From Leuctra nigra (lineage: Eukaryota > Arthropoda > Insecta > Plecoptera > Leuctridae), in assembly GCA_934045905.1 (NCBI GenBank), contig OW203768.1, forward strand, positions 19,916,770-19,980,769: a stretch of DNA of 64,000 nt, read 5' to 3'. A program made the translations under genes and the position numbers. Under the pieces are notes generated by a model. It was not told the DNA's origin. It saw only the letters and a program-made list of their open reading frames with translations, and searched no databases. Of this stretch, positions 54,067 through 64,000 are shown piece after piece. Within the stretch, counting starts at the first letter, position 1. Each line of letters opens with the position of its first letter.

Positions 54067-55011
54067 ATGTTGTACAAAAACAAAAACTTGTATATAGACT
54101 GCCAAGCACCTTTCCCCCTAAAAAGATTGAGATCTAAAAGAAGGTCGCAGCAATAATATATTGTTGAAACATTTTCGCACTTAAAATTCGTGAAATCATT
54201 TCGCCCAGTTACTGCCGCCAAGCACAACATTATAAACCAAACATTGTACCCAAATTTGAGATTAAAAAAATCTCTATGTGAACCATCATAGTATAAACTT
54301 TAAAACAATTATACTCATTTAAAACTAAAAATAGAAAGTATTCAAATTTTAAAAACGTAAACAAAATCAATTTAAAAACATTTTTTTTTACATAACTTAA
54401 AATACAAATTAAAAAAAATTATTTAAAATTAAATAAAACAAAATAAAAGTAAAAAAAATAAAAATAAAGCTTGGCGCATTGTGTCAAGGAGGGGGCAACA
54501 TAAAAAGAAAATGTCGACCAAGGAGACGACGAAAGAAAGAGGAAGAAGAAGATGATGAAGGAAAGAAGGAAGAAGTCAACATGACGGTGCAAATTCAATG
54601 CGCCAAGCTTTATTTTTATTTTTTTTACTTTTATTTTGTTTTATTTAATTTTAAATAATTTTTTTTTAATTTGTATTTTAAGTTATGTAAAAAAAAATGT
54701 TTTTAAATTGATTTTGTTTACGTTTTTAAAATTTGAATACTTTCTATTTTTAGTTTTAAATGAGTATAATTGTTTTAAAGTTTATACTATGATGGTTCAC
54801 ATAGAGATTTTTTCAATCTCAAATTTGGGTACAATGTTTGGTTTATAATGTTGTGCATGGCGGCAGTAACTGGGCGAAATGATTTCACGAATTTTAAGTG
54901 CGAAAATGTTTCAACAATATATTATTGCTGCGACCTTCTTTTAGATCTCAATCTTTTTAGAGGGAAAGGTGCTTGGCAGTCTATATACAAGTTTTTGTTT
55001 TTGTACAACAT
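54067..55011. repeat. Giant near-perfect palindrome (fold-back element)
   Basis: Arms 54067-54481 and 54596-55011 are inverted copies with a 114-bp purine-rich spacer. Outer ends read ATGTTGTACAAAA, inner ends GCTTGGCGCATTG. Both arms hold the same short open stretch on opposite strands, a by-product of symmetry. The inner core resembles CTTGGCGCATCG of the fold-backs at 35844, 39015 and 58838. Confidence 0.9.
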
Positions 55012-55576
55012 GTCACATGAGGTGGTAGTTTACAGCAGCTTTCATTGGTCATTGAGTGTTACCTAAAGTACGAATCAAGGAATCGTGATACCCAGGTATA
55101 TTCACAAATATCTGCGTCTCGACCCATCCCGACCCTTCCCGAGCACGGGCTTCTATTCAAGCGCTCGATTGCCAAGAATGAGCAGTTAACCCGTCCATTC
55201 ATGCGCTTAATTAGACGATAAGGATTTTTAAAATGTTTAGGGAATTGCGATTTTGATACTTTTGACCTCGAAAATGAATGTCATATTGAACATAGATCAA
55301 AGTCATTTTTTAATTTTCAAAATCGGTTCATATTTGGCCAAATTTCTTTTCAATTTCTTTTGGTTGAATATGAGTTATCTCAACTTTTAAATTGCTAAAA
55401 GTTCACAACTTGTGAATAACGTAAATTGTAGGTGTATTGTTCCGGTGTAGACCGGAATTTGTGCGTCATCTCGTACTACGCATATTAGTTGCCAGTTGGT
55501 AAACTGAAAGGTACACGAAAGGTAGATGATTGTAAATGCGTTTCCTTAATTTTAAATTCTTCTAAGTTCACTTTTT

Positions 55577-55926
55577 TGTGTAATTTAAACTCTATTGGTA
55601 AAGCGTTAAGGCTTACAGATGTTTACAGCACATTTTAAATAAAATCCGGATGTGTTTTGGAAGGCAATATAACTTAAAAATTCCGGAGGCCCGGGTTCGA
55701 TTCCCGCGGTCGTCCTTCCTGACTGGGTTTTTTTCGTGGTATTCCCTTAGTCGACAGGCAAATGCTGGGAAGGTACCCTACTAATAGGCCACGACCGCCT
55801 CCTTCCCACCTTCCATCCTTACCTACTCTTCAGCATCATCTCCCAATCATCATCATAATCATTCATCCGTCGCCATTAGCCTCGCTGCAGAACAGTGCGA
55901 CATTAAGCCCCAGACAAAAAAAAAAC
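55577..55926 (+). mobile_element. tRNA-derived SINE
   Basis: A perfect B box (GGTTCGATTCC, 55694-55704) is followed by the conserved arthropod SINE body (GGCAAATGCTGGGAAGGTAC, AATAGGCCACGACCGC, GAACAGTGCGACATTAAGCC) and an A tail at about 55917. A weak A-box-like TTGGTAAAGCG at about 55595 lies unusually far upstream, so the left limit is uncertain. It would be copied by pol III and mobilised by a LINE. Confidence 0.7.
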
Positions 55927-56644
55927 TTATTTCATAAGTTAACTTTCCAGTTTCTGGAAACTTTCCAGGTAGGTAACTAACCAGTTCTTTATTTGAACTG
56001 GAACTAGTTCCTTTTTTTGAGGAACTAATCCAACACTGCTGTTAAGTGATAGTTCCATAACATGGATTATGCCGCAAATTTTTCCGCCAACAGTTTAAAA
56101 ACGTACCAAAGATCACGAGTGGGGTTATGCAGAATATGCATATATAATTTTCTATTATTACCTACGGGTGATTTTTTAAATTAGGGGATGTTGGAAGGGA
56201 TCAAGTATCATACGGTATGGGTTATTTCATATAGAATGAGTACACCAAATTTGGTTGAGATCGGTCAAAGGGTGTAGGAGAAAATAAGAACGTTCATACC
56301 AAGAAGCCTTTTCCTTTGTTCATGCGCAGAGAGACACTACTGAAAGTTAAAGGAATTACGGCAAAGGATGTGGCCATTTGATATTGCCTTGTTGTGAAAA
56401 TTGATTTTGAAGATGTATATCATTAACAGTCACAAAACACAAATTTCTTTTGGCACACGAACAAACCAACAAAGAACGGTCAACCTGATTGTACCTGACT
56501 GATTGCCAAGATACCCGAGAAGCTAAAGCACTATTTTTGCCGGAGAACAGACGCATAATCCTTGATCACACGCTTATAAATTCCCTAAGGTGTCTACCGC
56601 TTACATCGGTATGTACGAGGGACAATCAATTAAAAATCAATGTA

Positions 56645-56855
56645 CACTCCCCCAAATAATAAACGGTACTTGGTACAAAACGTATTGGCTGCTGGGCCGG
56701 TTCCTTGACAATCAATCCTTGTTATTATCAATGAAATCAGAGCTCTCCTAAAAGAGTTAGATAATGCGTTAGCACTGACTTCATGGGATGATGCCATCAA
56801 ACCTTAATCAGTCAATTCATTTTCTTTCGAGTACCGTTTATTATTTGGGGGAGTG
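56645..56855. mobile_element. 211-bp TA-flanked MITE
   Basis: Ends CACTCCCCCAAATAATAAAC and GTTTATTATTTGGGGGAGTG are perfect inverses with TA on both sides, a Tc1/mariner-type duplication. A degenerate relative is at 31424-31632. Stretches 55927-56640 and 56858-57070 show no gene. Confidence 0.8.
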
Positions 56856-57070
56856 TACCTACACATATTTTGTTGAAATCTCACTAAATGATAATTAACA
56901 TAAAAAATCTCAAATGATTAAAAAAAAATATATATATATATATGATAACAATGAGAAAAAATGGTAACACGGAGCGTATTTTATCTCCTCGGTCCCATTC
57001 AGTGCGTACCTATACATTTAAAAAAAACTGTTGCTCGTCAAGACTCAAGTGAAAAAAACATTGTTTAAAA

Positions 57071-60000
57071 TCTGGTGGAGCGGTCGCTCCACGCCAGCCA
57101 AGTCGTACGGCGCGCGCACACTCTCATATAAAGGCTGGAGCAAACCCACTTTTACTGTAAGCATCAAATCTAGTGGAGCGGTCGCTCCACGCCAGCCAAG
57201 TCGTACGGCGCGCGCACACTCTCATATAAAGGCTGGAGCAAACCCACTTTTACTGTAAGCATCAAAGTGGCATTTTCGGCCTACTGGATCTTAAAATTGA
57301 GAAATCTCACATTGTTGCGAAATATCTTAATTTCGAGCTATGGCCCACCCTACAACATATACCAAATTTGGGAACAATAGGTTACGCCCTTTGCGCGCTA
57401 GAGGGCCGTGAAAACAGTGTTTTAGGGCGGTTTTCATAATAATAATCATAGTAGTAGTAGTCTCCTGGAATTCAAATCCGGTAAACAGGCCACAGCATAA
57501 ACGGCTGAACCGATTGATCTCACATTTTTACCACGTGTGCACTTTTGGCGTCTGATTTAACCTTGTCCCCATAAATTTTTTGTGCCGCCATTTTGAAACC
57601 GGAAGTGACGTCATATCTCGTCAACGGTTGGACCGATCGGAACGAAATTTGCGCCAATCGTTTCAGACGGTCATCTATATGGATTATCAATATCAAAAGA
57701 CTGAACATTATTTTAAATAAACCGGAAATGACGTCATGAAATTTAATATACATCGATTTGCATTTCAGCAACAACTGTTGATCCGATTGTCTTGATATTT
57801 ATGTAACGTTTGTACTTTTGATATTTCATTTGACTTGTTATAAAACCAACCGGAAGCCGCCATTTTGAAACCGGAAGTGACATCATGTCTCAAAAACGGC
57901 TAAACAGATTAGAACAAAACCAGCGCTAAACGATTTAGACGGTCAACTTTATGTAATCAGTAATATTTGATGATTCAAATATCGAAACCGGAAATGACGT
58001 CACACATTTTATGACCTATACCGGAAATGACGTCATAAATATGCTAAATGACGCTAAATTCACCACTTTATACTTTAAAATAGATATAAGTAAACGTACT
58101 TTGTAAATAATTATAAATTCAAGGTTGCAGTGTTCTCGGCGGCCATTTTTAAAACCGGAAGTGACGTCATATATCGTAAACGGTTGTACCGATTGCAACC
58201 TAAGTTTGGAAATGTGTTGGACTAATAATTATGAATTCAAGACGACATTATTTTCGGCCGCCATTGTTAAAACCGGAAGTGACGTCAAATATCGAAAATG
58301 GCTGTACCGATTGCAATCAAATTTTGGAAATGTGTTGTACTAATAATTATGAATTCAAGACGACATTATTTTCGGCCGCCATTGTTAAAACCGGAAGTGA
58401 CGTCATATATCGAAAATGGCTGTACCGATTGCAACCAAATTTTGGAAATGTGTTGTACTAATAATTATGAATTCAAGACGACATTATTTTCGGCCGCCAT
58501 TGTTAAAACCGGAAGTGACGTCATATATCAAAAACGGCTGTACCGATTGCAACCAAATTTTGGAAATGTGTAGGAGTAATAATTATGAATTCAAGACGAC
58601 ATTATTTTCGGCCGCCATTGCTAAAACCGGAAGTGACGTCATATATCGAAAACGGCTGGACCGATTGTAACGAAACTTAAAGCTATTCTTCTTGGATAAT
58701 TATTTTAATCTTATATACCAAACGCAACTTTTCTAAGTATCCAAATCGGCATAGGCGTATTTTTTTAAAGAAATAAGTTCTTGCACGGACACAAGCTGTG
58801 CTACAAGCTGTATGAATAAACTAACAAAAGAAGTGATATCCCAGAAAAAAACACTCCGTGTAAAAAAGGCAGCCAAGTCTCTTTACTTTAAAAAAATTCA
58901 ACACCGAAAAGGAGTGATATCAAAAAAGGAGCCAAGTCAATGACATTTCCAAATATTTAATCGTATCTTTGAAATAAAAGTATAAACACCGAGAAATACT
59001 TTACAAAAGGACTTGGCGCATCGTTTTTTTAAGACATTTTTCTATTCATAAGCATGTGCCATTTATATACAACCGTCATTTTGAATGTTTAGAATAATAG
59101 GGAAACATCTTTCAATTAGGTACATATTATACATACCTTCTGTAAAATATTTTCTATATGAATATATACGCTATGAAACTTGTTGTCTATGCTTTCTATA
59201 AATATACACAATAGTTATCTTCGTAATATTGTTTCGTGGTGAATATAATTAAGTCTCATGCGTTATACCTTCTCATCATGTAACAATTTCTATTAATACA
59301 CATTTTATAAAAATACATTTCACAAAGAAGACAGTCATATTGAATTTCTATTAAATAATTTAACTTTATACACTTGACACTTCAAAAATATATAATTGTG
59401 TTCCATTAGTTAGTAATTATTTGACAACGTTTCATGATTTCCTTCAGTCAAGATCAAATTATGAAAAGATACCAGTCTAATATCGCCATATTAACAGTAC
59501 TGCAAGAATTTGTATGAGCCCACTTCCAATTGATATGAAGGGATGTGTGTTGTGAAAAATATCCGACCGAACCGGGGCACGAACTTGGGACCTCTCACTT
59601 GCCGGGCGAGAGCTCTACCAACTGAGCTACCCGATCGGACGGGCGGACATTAGACACAACACACTGATGAGGATCCTGACTCCTGACTCCATGGAAGTTT
59701 TCCAAAGAAACCTACATTCTCACCACTTCCAATTGTTATGTAATTCTTTCACCCTTATATTACTTATATATTACAGCATAAAATCATGCTTCTATCGCCA
59801 TTGACAAAACTATAAAATAGTCATTACTAAAAGTAGCTTGATTCATAGATTCTGGCTCTAATAGAAAGAGGAAAATGTACCTACTTGTAAATTTCTTTCC
59901 ACTTTTAGGATAGAATGATGTCTTTAAAAAAACGATGCGCCAAGTCCTTTTGTAAAGTATTTCTCGGTGTTTATACTTTTATTTCAAAGATACGATTAAA

Positions 60001-60118
60001 TATTTGGAAATGTCATTGACTTGGCTCCTTTTTTGATATCACTCCTTTTCGGTGTTGAATTTTTTTAAAGTAAAGAGACTTGGCTGCCTTTTTTACACGG
60101 AGTGTTTTTTTCTGGGTA
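57071..60118 (+). mobile_element. CTCCAC/fold-back repeat family, long copy with ETS-CRE arrays
   Basis: It starts with GTGGAGCGGTCGCTCCAC; its first 106 bp are tandemly duplicated (57071-57176, 57177-57282). About ten CCGGAAGTGACGTCA-type motifs follow (57599 to 58626), the last five in 117-122-bp tandem units containing GGCCGCCATTGTTAAAACCG. The right end is a fold-back: arms about 58838-59025 and 59928-60115 with CACTCCGTGTAAAAAAGGCA and core CTTGGCGCATCG, around a 900-bp spacer that contains a SINE-like insertion. No protein-coding gene is seen. Confidence 0.75.
59533..59722 (-). mobile_element. SINE-like insertion with tRNA-like core and 13-bp duplication
   Basis: CCACTTCCAATTG flanks it at 59520-59532 and 59723-59735. 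On the minus strand a tRNA-like segment (59562-59639) has GTAGCTCAGTTGGTAGAGC (A box) and CCAAGTTCGTGCC (decayed B box) and complementary ends TCCGA/TCGGA. The anticodon loop lacks U33 and the T stem is poor, so it is not a working tRNA gene. No A tail is seen. Confidence 0.7.
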
Positions 60119-61310
60119 TGACTTTATCCAACACGTCATGTAATATACAAGCTAATGTTCAAATTCTTTTAAAAAGTACCAAATATAGTTATGAATGTAA
60201 TTTATGAATAAGATTTTTTTATTTCATTTTGAATGAAATGGCTTTAAATAAAAGTCCTTTACGATTACTAATTTTACCCTGGGGACGTCTTGGAACGAGT
60301 CGTGTGCTTACTCATTATCTTGAAGTATACAATTTTACAATAAATAGTGTGAAAATAAGTTATTTGAAAATACAATTGTGCTAGAAGACAGCCTCCTACT
60401 GCAGCAGAATCTATTATGTTATATTCCAAAACAAGTGTCATCTACGTACATTTGTATTCGTTTAAAAGTGTCAAGACAACATAGGAAACCAAACCTCTGA
60501 TACGCTCACAACACAACCCCCACCCCTAATCCACCAGCCACTGAATAGATCTGAATGTGTATTGTTTATTCTCCAAGCAATGACGATTCACGATATTAAA
60601 TGACCTTTTATTGTTGTTGTTTATTGATTATGGTGTGTGTGTGTGTGGGGGGGGGGGGGAGGGGGTGTATGTGTTTATTACGCATAGATCATACAATCAA
60701 TTAGTCTACCGGTCTTTATTCCTGATAGTGATGGCATATTGTTGATGCATCTAATTGATTTATTGTTTGTTTTGATATTTTAGACAGTATGAATTATTTC
60801 GTGCATTAGGTATTCTTTTAAAAATGCCATTGCATAATTGACCATGTTTGTAAACACCTTTCGCACAAGGCATTCGATTGGCGTCAGAATACCATTGTTC
60901 ATTGTGCGTAGTTAATCTATTATTCTTTATTCTACACAAAACGAAGTTTCCATACTCTCGAAACTGAAATAAATTTAGATATTATAATATCTATACGTGA
61001 AGTAGTAGAAATAAAGATGTCATTATGGAACGGAATCGATGTCTGTTATTCGTTTGTATTATTGTCCCAATACTTGAATATCCATAAATACTATCCAAAC
61101 TAGTTTTCTCAAATGGTTGATACTACGTCATATTCTGTCGTCATATTGAGGTACCTATATTTGAGGTTTGAATCTTTCAATGTGACAAAATTATGAAGTG
61201 CATAATGAATTCTTCTATGAACAGCACAATTAGTCGACAAATATCTATCGAGACGCAGTCTGCTGCCGATTTCTATAACAAGCAAATGGGCGAAGATTTC
61301 AACATGCAGT
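60119..61310. other. Non-coding interval
   Basis: No gene is recognised. A GT run followed by G homopolymers lies at about 60635-60665. The rest is AT-rich unique sequence. Confidence 0.5.
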
Positions 61311-61637
61311 AAGTTAGTAGATGAAGGGGAAGAGCGGAACGCTTAATATTGATAAATTTTCCACTTCCGGTTTGAAATTTTTGTTTTTTCTTGAAGTGGA
61401 GTGTCTAGCAATACATTGTCTTTAATGTTGCCAAATTTCAAAACTGTCGATGGACCCGTTTGACTTTTGAAAAAAATTAAAATTTAAAATTGGATAAATT
61501 CACTTCCGGTCAAAATATTTCAGATTTTCTTTCAGAAGTACGCGTGAGAAGGGGGACTCTATGTGTCTACCAAATTTCAACTCTCTAGACCAAACCGTGC
61601 AATCTGTAGAAAAGGGCAAGCAAAACGACGTGCCTAA

Positions 61638-62012
61638 CTAGCTAGCTAGCCAGCCAGCCAGCCAGCCAGCCACCATGAAAGTCAATCCTTGCATGTTTGA
61701 GGCCCAAAATTCACCCCGAAGGGATGAACGCAGCACTTTGATATTTGGTTAGGTGTTGTCAGGTGGCTAAATATACCCGATAACCATGATTTTCAACTTT
61801 CATTTCTCACTGCATGTATGCCTGTCGACACCTCGTTTCGACCACTTAAGCCGTTGCGGTATAAGTCTCTGGTAGTAGCTCGCACGTTGTATTAGAGCGG
61901 TGCTTGGCAGCGTCGAGCTAGCGCCCGACTAGAACGAGCGTTAACTCGAATCTCTGTCGATCTGTCTGGCTGTCTGTCTGTCTGTCTATCTATCTGTCTG
62001 TCTCTCTGTCTG
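61638..62012. repeat. Tetranucleotide microsatellites
   Basis: CTAG/CCAG repeats at 61638-61672 and CTGT/CTAT repeats at about 61967-62012 lie in a region with CACTTCCGGT-type repeat debris (61360-61520). No gene is seen. Confidence 0.7.
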
Positions 62013-62055
62013 TTCTTTTCGCTTTAGAGGTCACGAAGTAGTGATAACGGATATT

Positions 62056-63305
62056 TACAGAACATTCATTACTAATGTGTTTGAATATGTTTATTAGTTA
62101 CTTTTGAATCTCTTTTGAGAAAATTATTTGTTTCCTCATTCGTTTTTAGCAAGACAGGTCCATCGATTTCCCCATAAAATTGATACTTGTAATTAAGTAA
62201 GTAGATTTGCATACAAAATATATAGAACAAATTCTTTTACGACATTTGTATAATTATTTAGTAGGTAGGTATCTTTAATAAATAAAAAAAATAAATTGAT
62301 TATAACAGTAGCCTGACACTTCTTAGGTAATACAATTATTTTCAATTAAAAACTTAGTTTTTCATAGTGTGAAGATTATTCATTGAGCGAGCGACTCCTT
62401 TTGACTTTTAGACACGGACCTCTATTTTTTTGTTTTTGGCTGTTACCTGGAGAAATAGAAGTGGAACCGTTTCACCGATCGATCTGAAATTTTGCACACA
62501 TGTAGAGACAACCTTTTCTGTTCGCAGAACCAAATTGTTTTTTGAAATTCATTCATAGGTTAAAATTTAAATAAATATCTCCTGATAGGCTGAAAAATGA
62601 AAATGGCCTTCAATAAATCTGATCAAACTCATATTTTGCATGGTCATTGAGACCAATTTTTTTTCTTATTTTACACATTTTCATCCCAATCAGTTCGTAT
62701 GAACTTATTGACATTTTTATTAGCTGTCAGAAATGAAGTATCGAAATAATGTTTTCCAGTGCCAATTTAATTGAATCTGATTTACTATATTATGTACCAG
62801 GGTGCTTAGATGCTATTTTCAAGTTTCGATTAAAAGTATATACTTTTATGTTTATTGACTGGATAATATTTCAATTCAATATAGATGTATATGTTTTATG
62901 TGCGTTGTGTACGCCTTTCCGGTTCGGCAATTTGCACGTACTCGTGCTCGCTCATCAACGCGGTACACTGAGCGTTGTCCTAGTTTTACAGAACATTCAT
63001 TACTAATGTGTTTGAATATGTTTATTAGTTACTTTTGACCCTCTTTCAAGAAAATTATTCGTTTACCTATTCGTTTTTAGCAAGACAGGTCCATTGATTT
63101 CACCAGAAAATTGATACTTGTAATTAAGTAAGGAGGGTTGCATGCAAAATATATAGACGAATTCTTCTACGACATTTGTATAATTATTTAGTGGGTATGT
63201 ATCAATTGAATAATAATAAAAAATAGATTATAGCAGTAGCATGACACTTCTGATTTTGGAAAAGCTATTAGATTAGGAAATACAATTATTTTCTAAACTG
63301 AGTTT
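62056..63305. repeat. 310-bp direct repeats flanking a GAGCGAGC-family element
   Basis: Segments of about 62056-62370 and 62992-63305, both starting ACAGAACATTCATTACTAAT, are near-identical. Between them lies repeat copy D (62383-62984: TTGAGCGAGCGACTCC to GAGCGTTGTCCTAGT). The copies differ by small changes, so the duplication is not very recent. Confidence 0.75.
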
Positions 63306-63630
63306 TTCATAGAATTTTTTAGAATGTCGACAATATAAAAGCTATTCTGGGACTCTAAAATGGAGAAATTGAATGAAATATCCTTCCAATTGTGCTCCGC
63401 TGGTCGTTTTTTTTCTTTCTTCAAAATTTCGGATTTTTTGATTCTAGATTTTTATTTAATTTATAAAGAGCCATTCAAGAACCACCAAGGAGCCGCAAGT
63501 TGACGACCCCTGATTTAGCTTATTTTTAAAACAAGATGTACAAGAGATGCTGTAATAGCGGGAACCATTCATCAAAATATCAGACATAACACCATCGGTG
63601 AATCCTGTCACTTGACCTAAAATTATTTTT

Positions 63631-64000
63631 ACTAGGAAAACGCTCTGAGTAACGCGTTGATGAGCGAGCACGGATACGCGCAACACCTCGAATTGAAATC
63701 TTGTATGAAAATCTTCAAAAATTCCAAAAATATTGGTCCCAATAACCATACAAAGTTTTAAGTCGATCGATTGAACCTTTATGATTGAATGGTTCCTTGT
63801 TAATTTTCAAAAATCACAGGACCTTGTTCCAAAAATATACCTGGGACCACTCATATGATATAAGTGTGTTTACACAATATCAGATCGATCTGTTGATTAT
63901 TAGTGTCATAATTATGCGTTTAAAAGTTTCTGTTCTAACTACCTTGGAACATTGGAACTGAGGCGTCAATGTTGCCGTGATCCGTAGCAACAAGCAAAAT
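63631..64000 (-). mobile_element. GAGCGAGC-family repeat, copy E, running off the window
   Basis: It starts ACTAGGAAAACGCTCTGAGT, is inverted relative to copy A, and continues to the window end with the family interior (GATCGATTGAACCTTTATGA). Confidence 0.75.

Noticed and set aside
54033..55066. Two similar 65-72-residue proteins on opposite strands
   Set aside because: They are the same stretch read from the two arms of a palindrome, with no family motif; not called as genes.
58125..58670. Overlapping short repetitive ORFs
   Set aside because: They arise from the roughly 118-bp tandem units with ETS-CRE motifs; the frame changes between units and no domain is visible.
59562..59639. Functional tRNA gene on the minus strand
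   Set aside because: It has an A-box-like D arm, but the anticodon loop lacks U33, the T stem does not pair and 13-bp duplications flank a larger insert; it is a SINE-like relic.

Overview
The window is insect nuclear DNA. It is AT-rich, intron-rich and full of transposable elements. Three tandem, same-strand genes of the insect odorant receptor family (7tm_6) can be assembled exon by exon, and this receptor family is confined to insects. A hemipteran source is a guess from general character only. No bacterial operon, rRNA gene or CRISPR array is present.

Layout. (1) 591-10433: receptor OR1, exons 2-7, with exon 1 left of the window. (2) 11095-34029: receptor OR2, seven exons; its first intron is about 18 kb because it contains a complete Maverick/Polinton element. 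(3) 35401-45026: receptor OR3, seven exons, with related repeats in opposite orientation on either side of its exon 2. (4) 45027-64000: no host gene seen. This part holds a LINE fragment, a 98-unit 55-bp satellite, a giant palindrome, a SINE, a repeat carrying ETS/CRE/YY1-like motifs, and further repeat copies.

The Polinton (11359-27602, 16,244 bp) begins AG, ends CT, has long terminal inverted repeats and is flanked by a perfect 6-bp target duplication (TGTATT). All its genes lie on the plus strand: protein-primed DNA polymerase B, packaging ATPase, a small basic pX-like protein, a PX-like conserved protein, a DD35E integrase with chromodomain, minor capsid, a basic Gly/Lys-rich protein, major capsid, a BIR (IAP-type) protein, an adenain-like protease, an orphan ORF, and a spliced small gene at the right end. 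The set would replicate, package and integrate a virus-like genome. Polymerase, PX-like protein and integrase carry four in-frame stop codons in total but no frameshift, and the inverted repeats are nearly identical, so the insertion looks recent.

Main points of interest: the BIR protein inside a Polinton; a perfect five-unit heat-shock element before the right-end gene with degenerate counterparts before polB; inverted repeats built of 145-bp units each carrying a CRE palindrome, six on the left and four on the right; a 41-bp minisatellite in all three receptors that copies the exon 6 end plus its splice donor, and in OR3 permits an in-frame longer isoform; an inverted repeat pair around OR3 exon 2; and a satellite of exactly 98 x 55 bp with higher-order structure.
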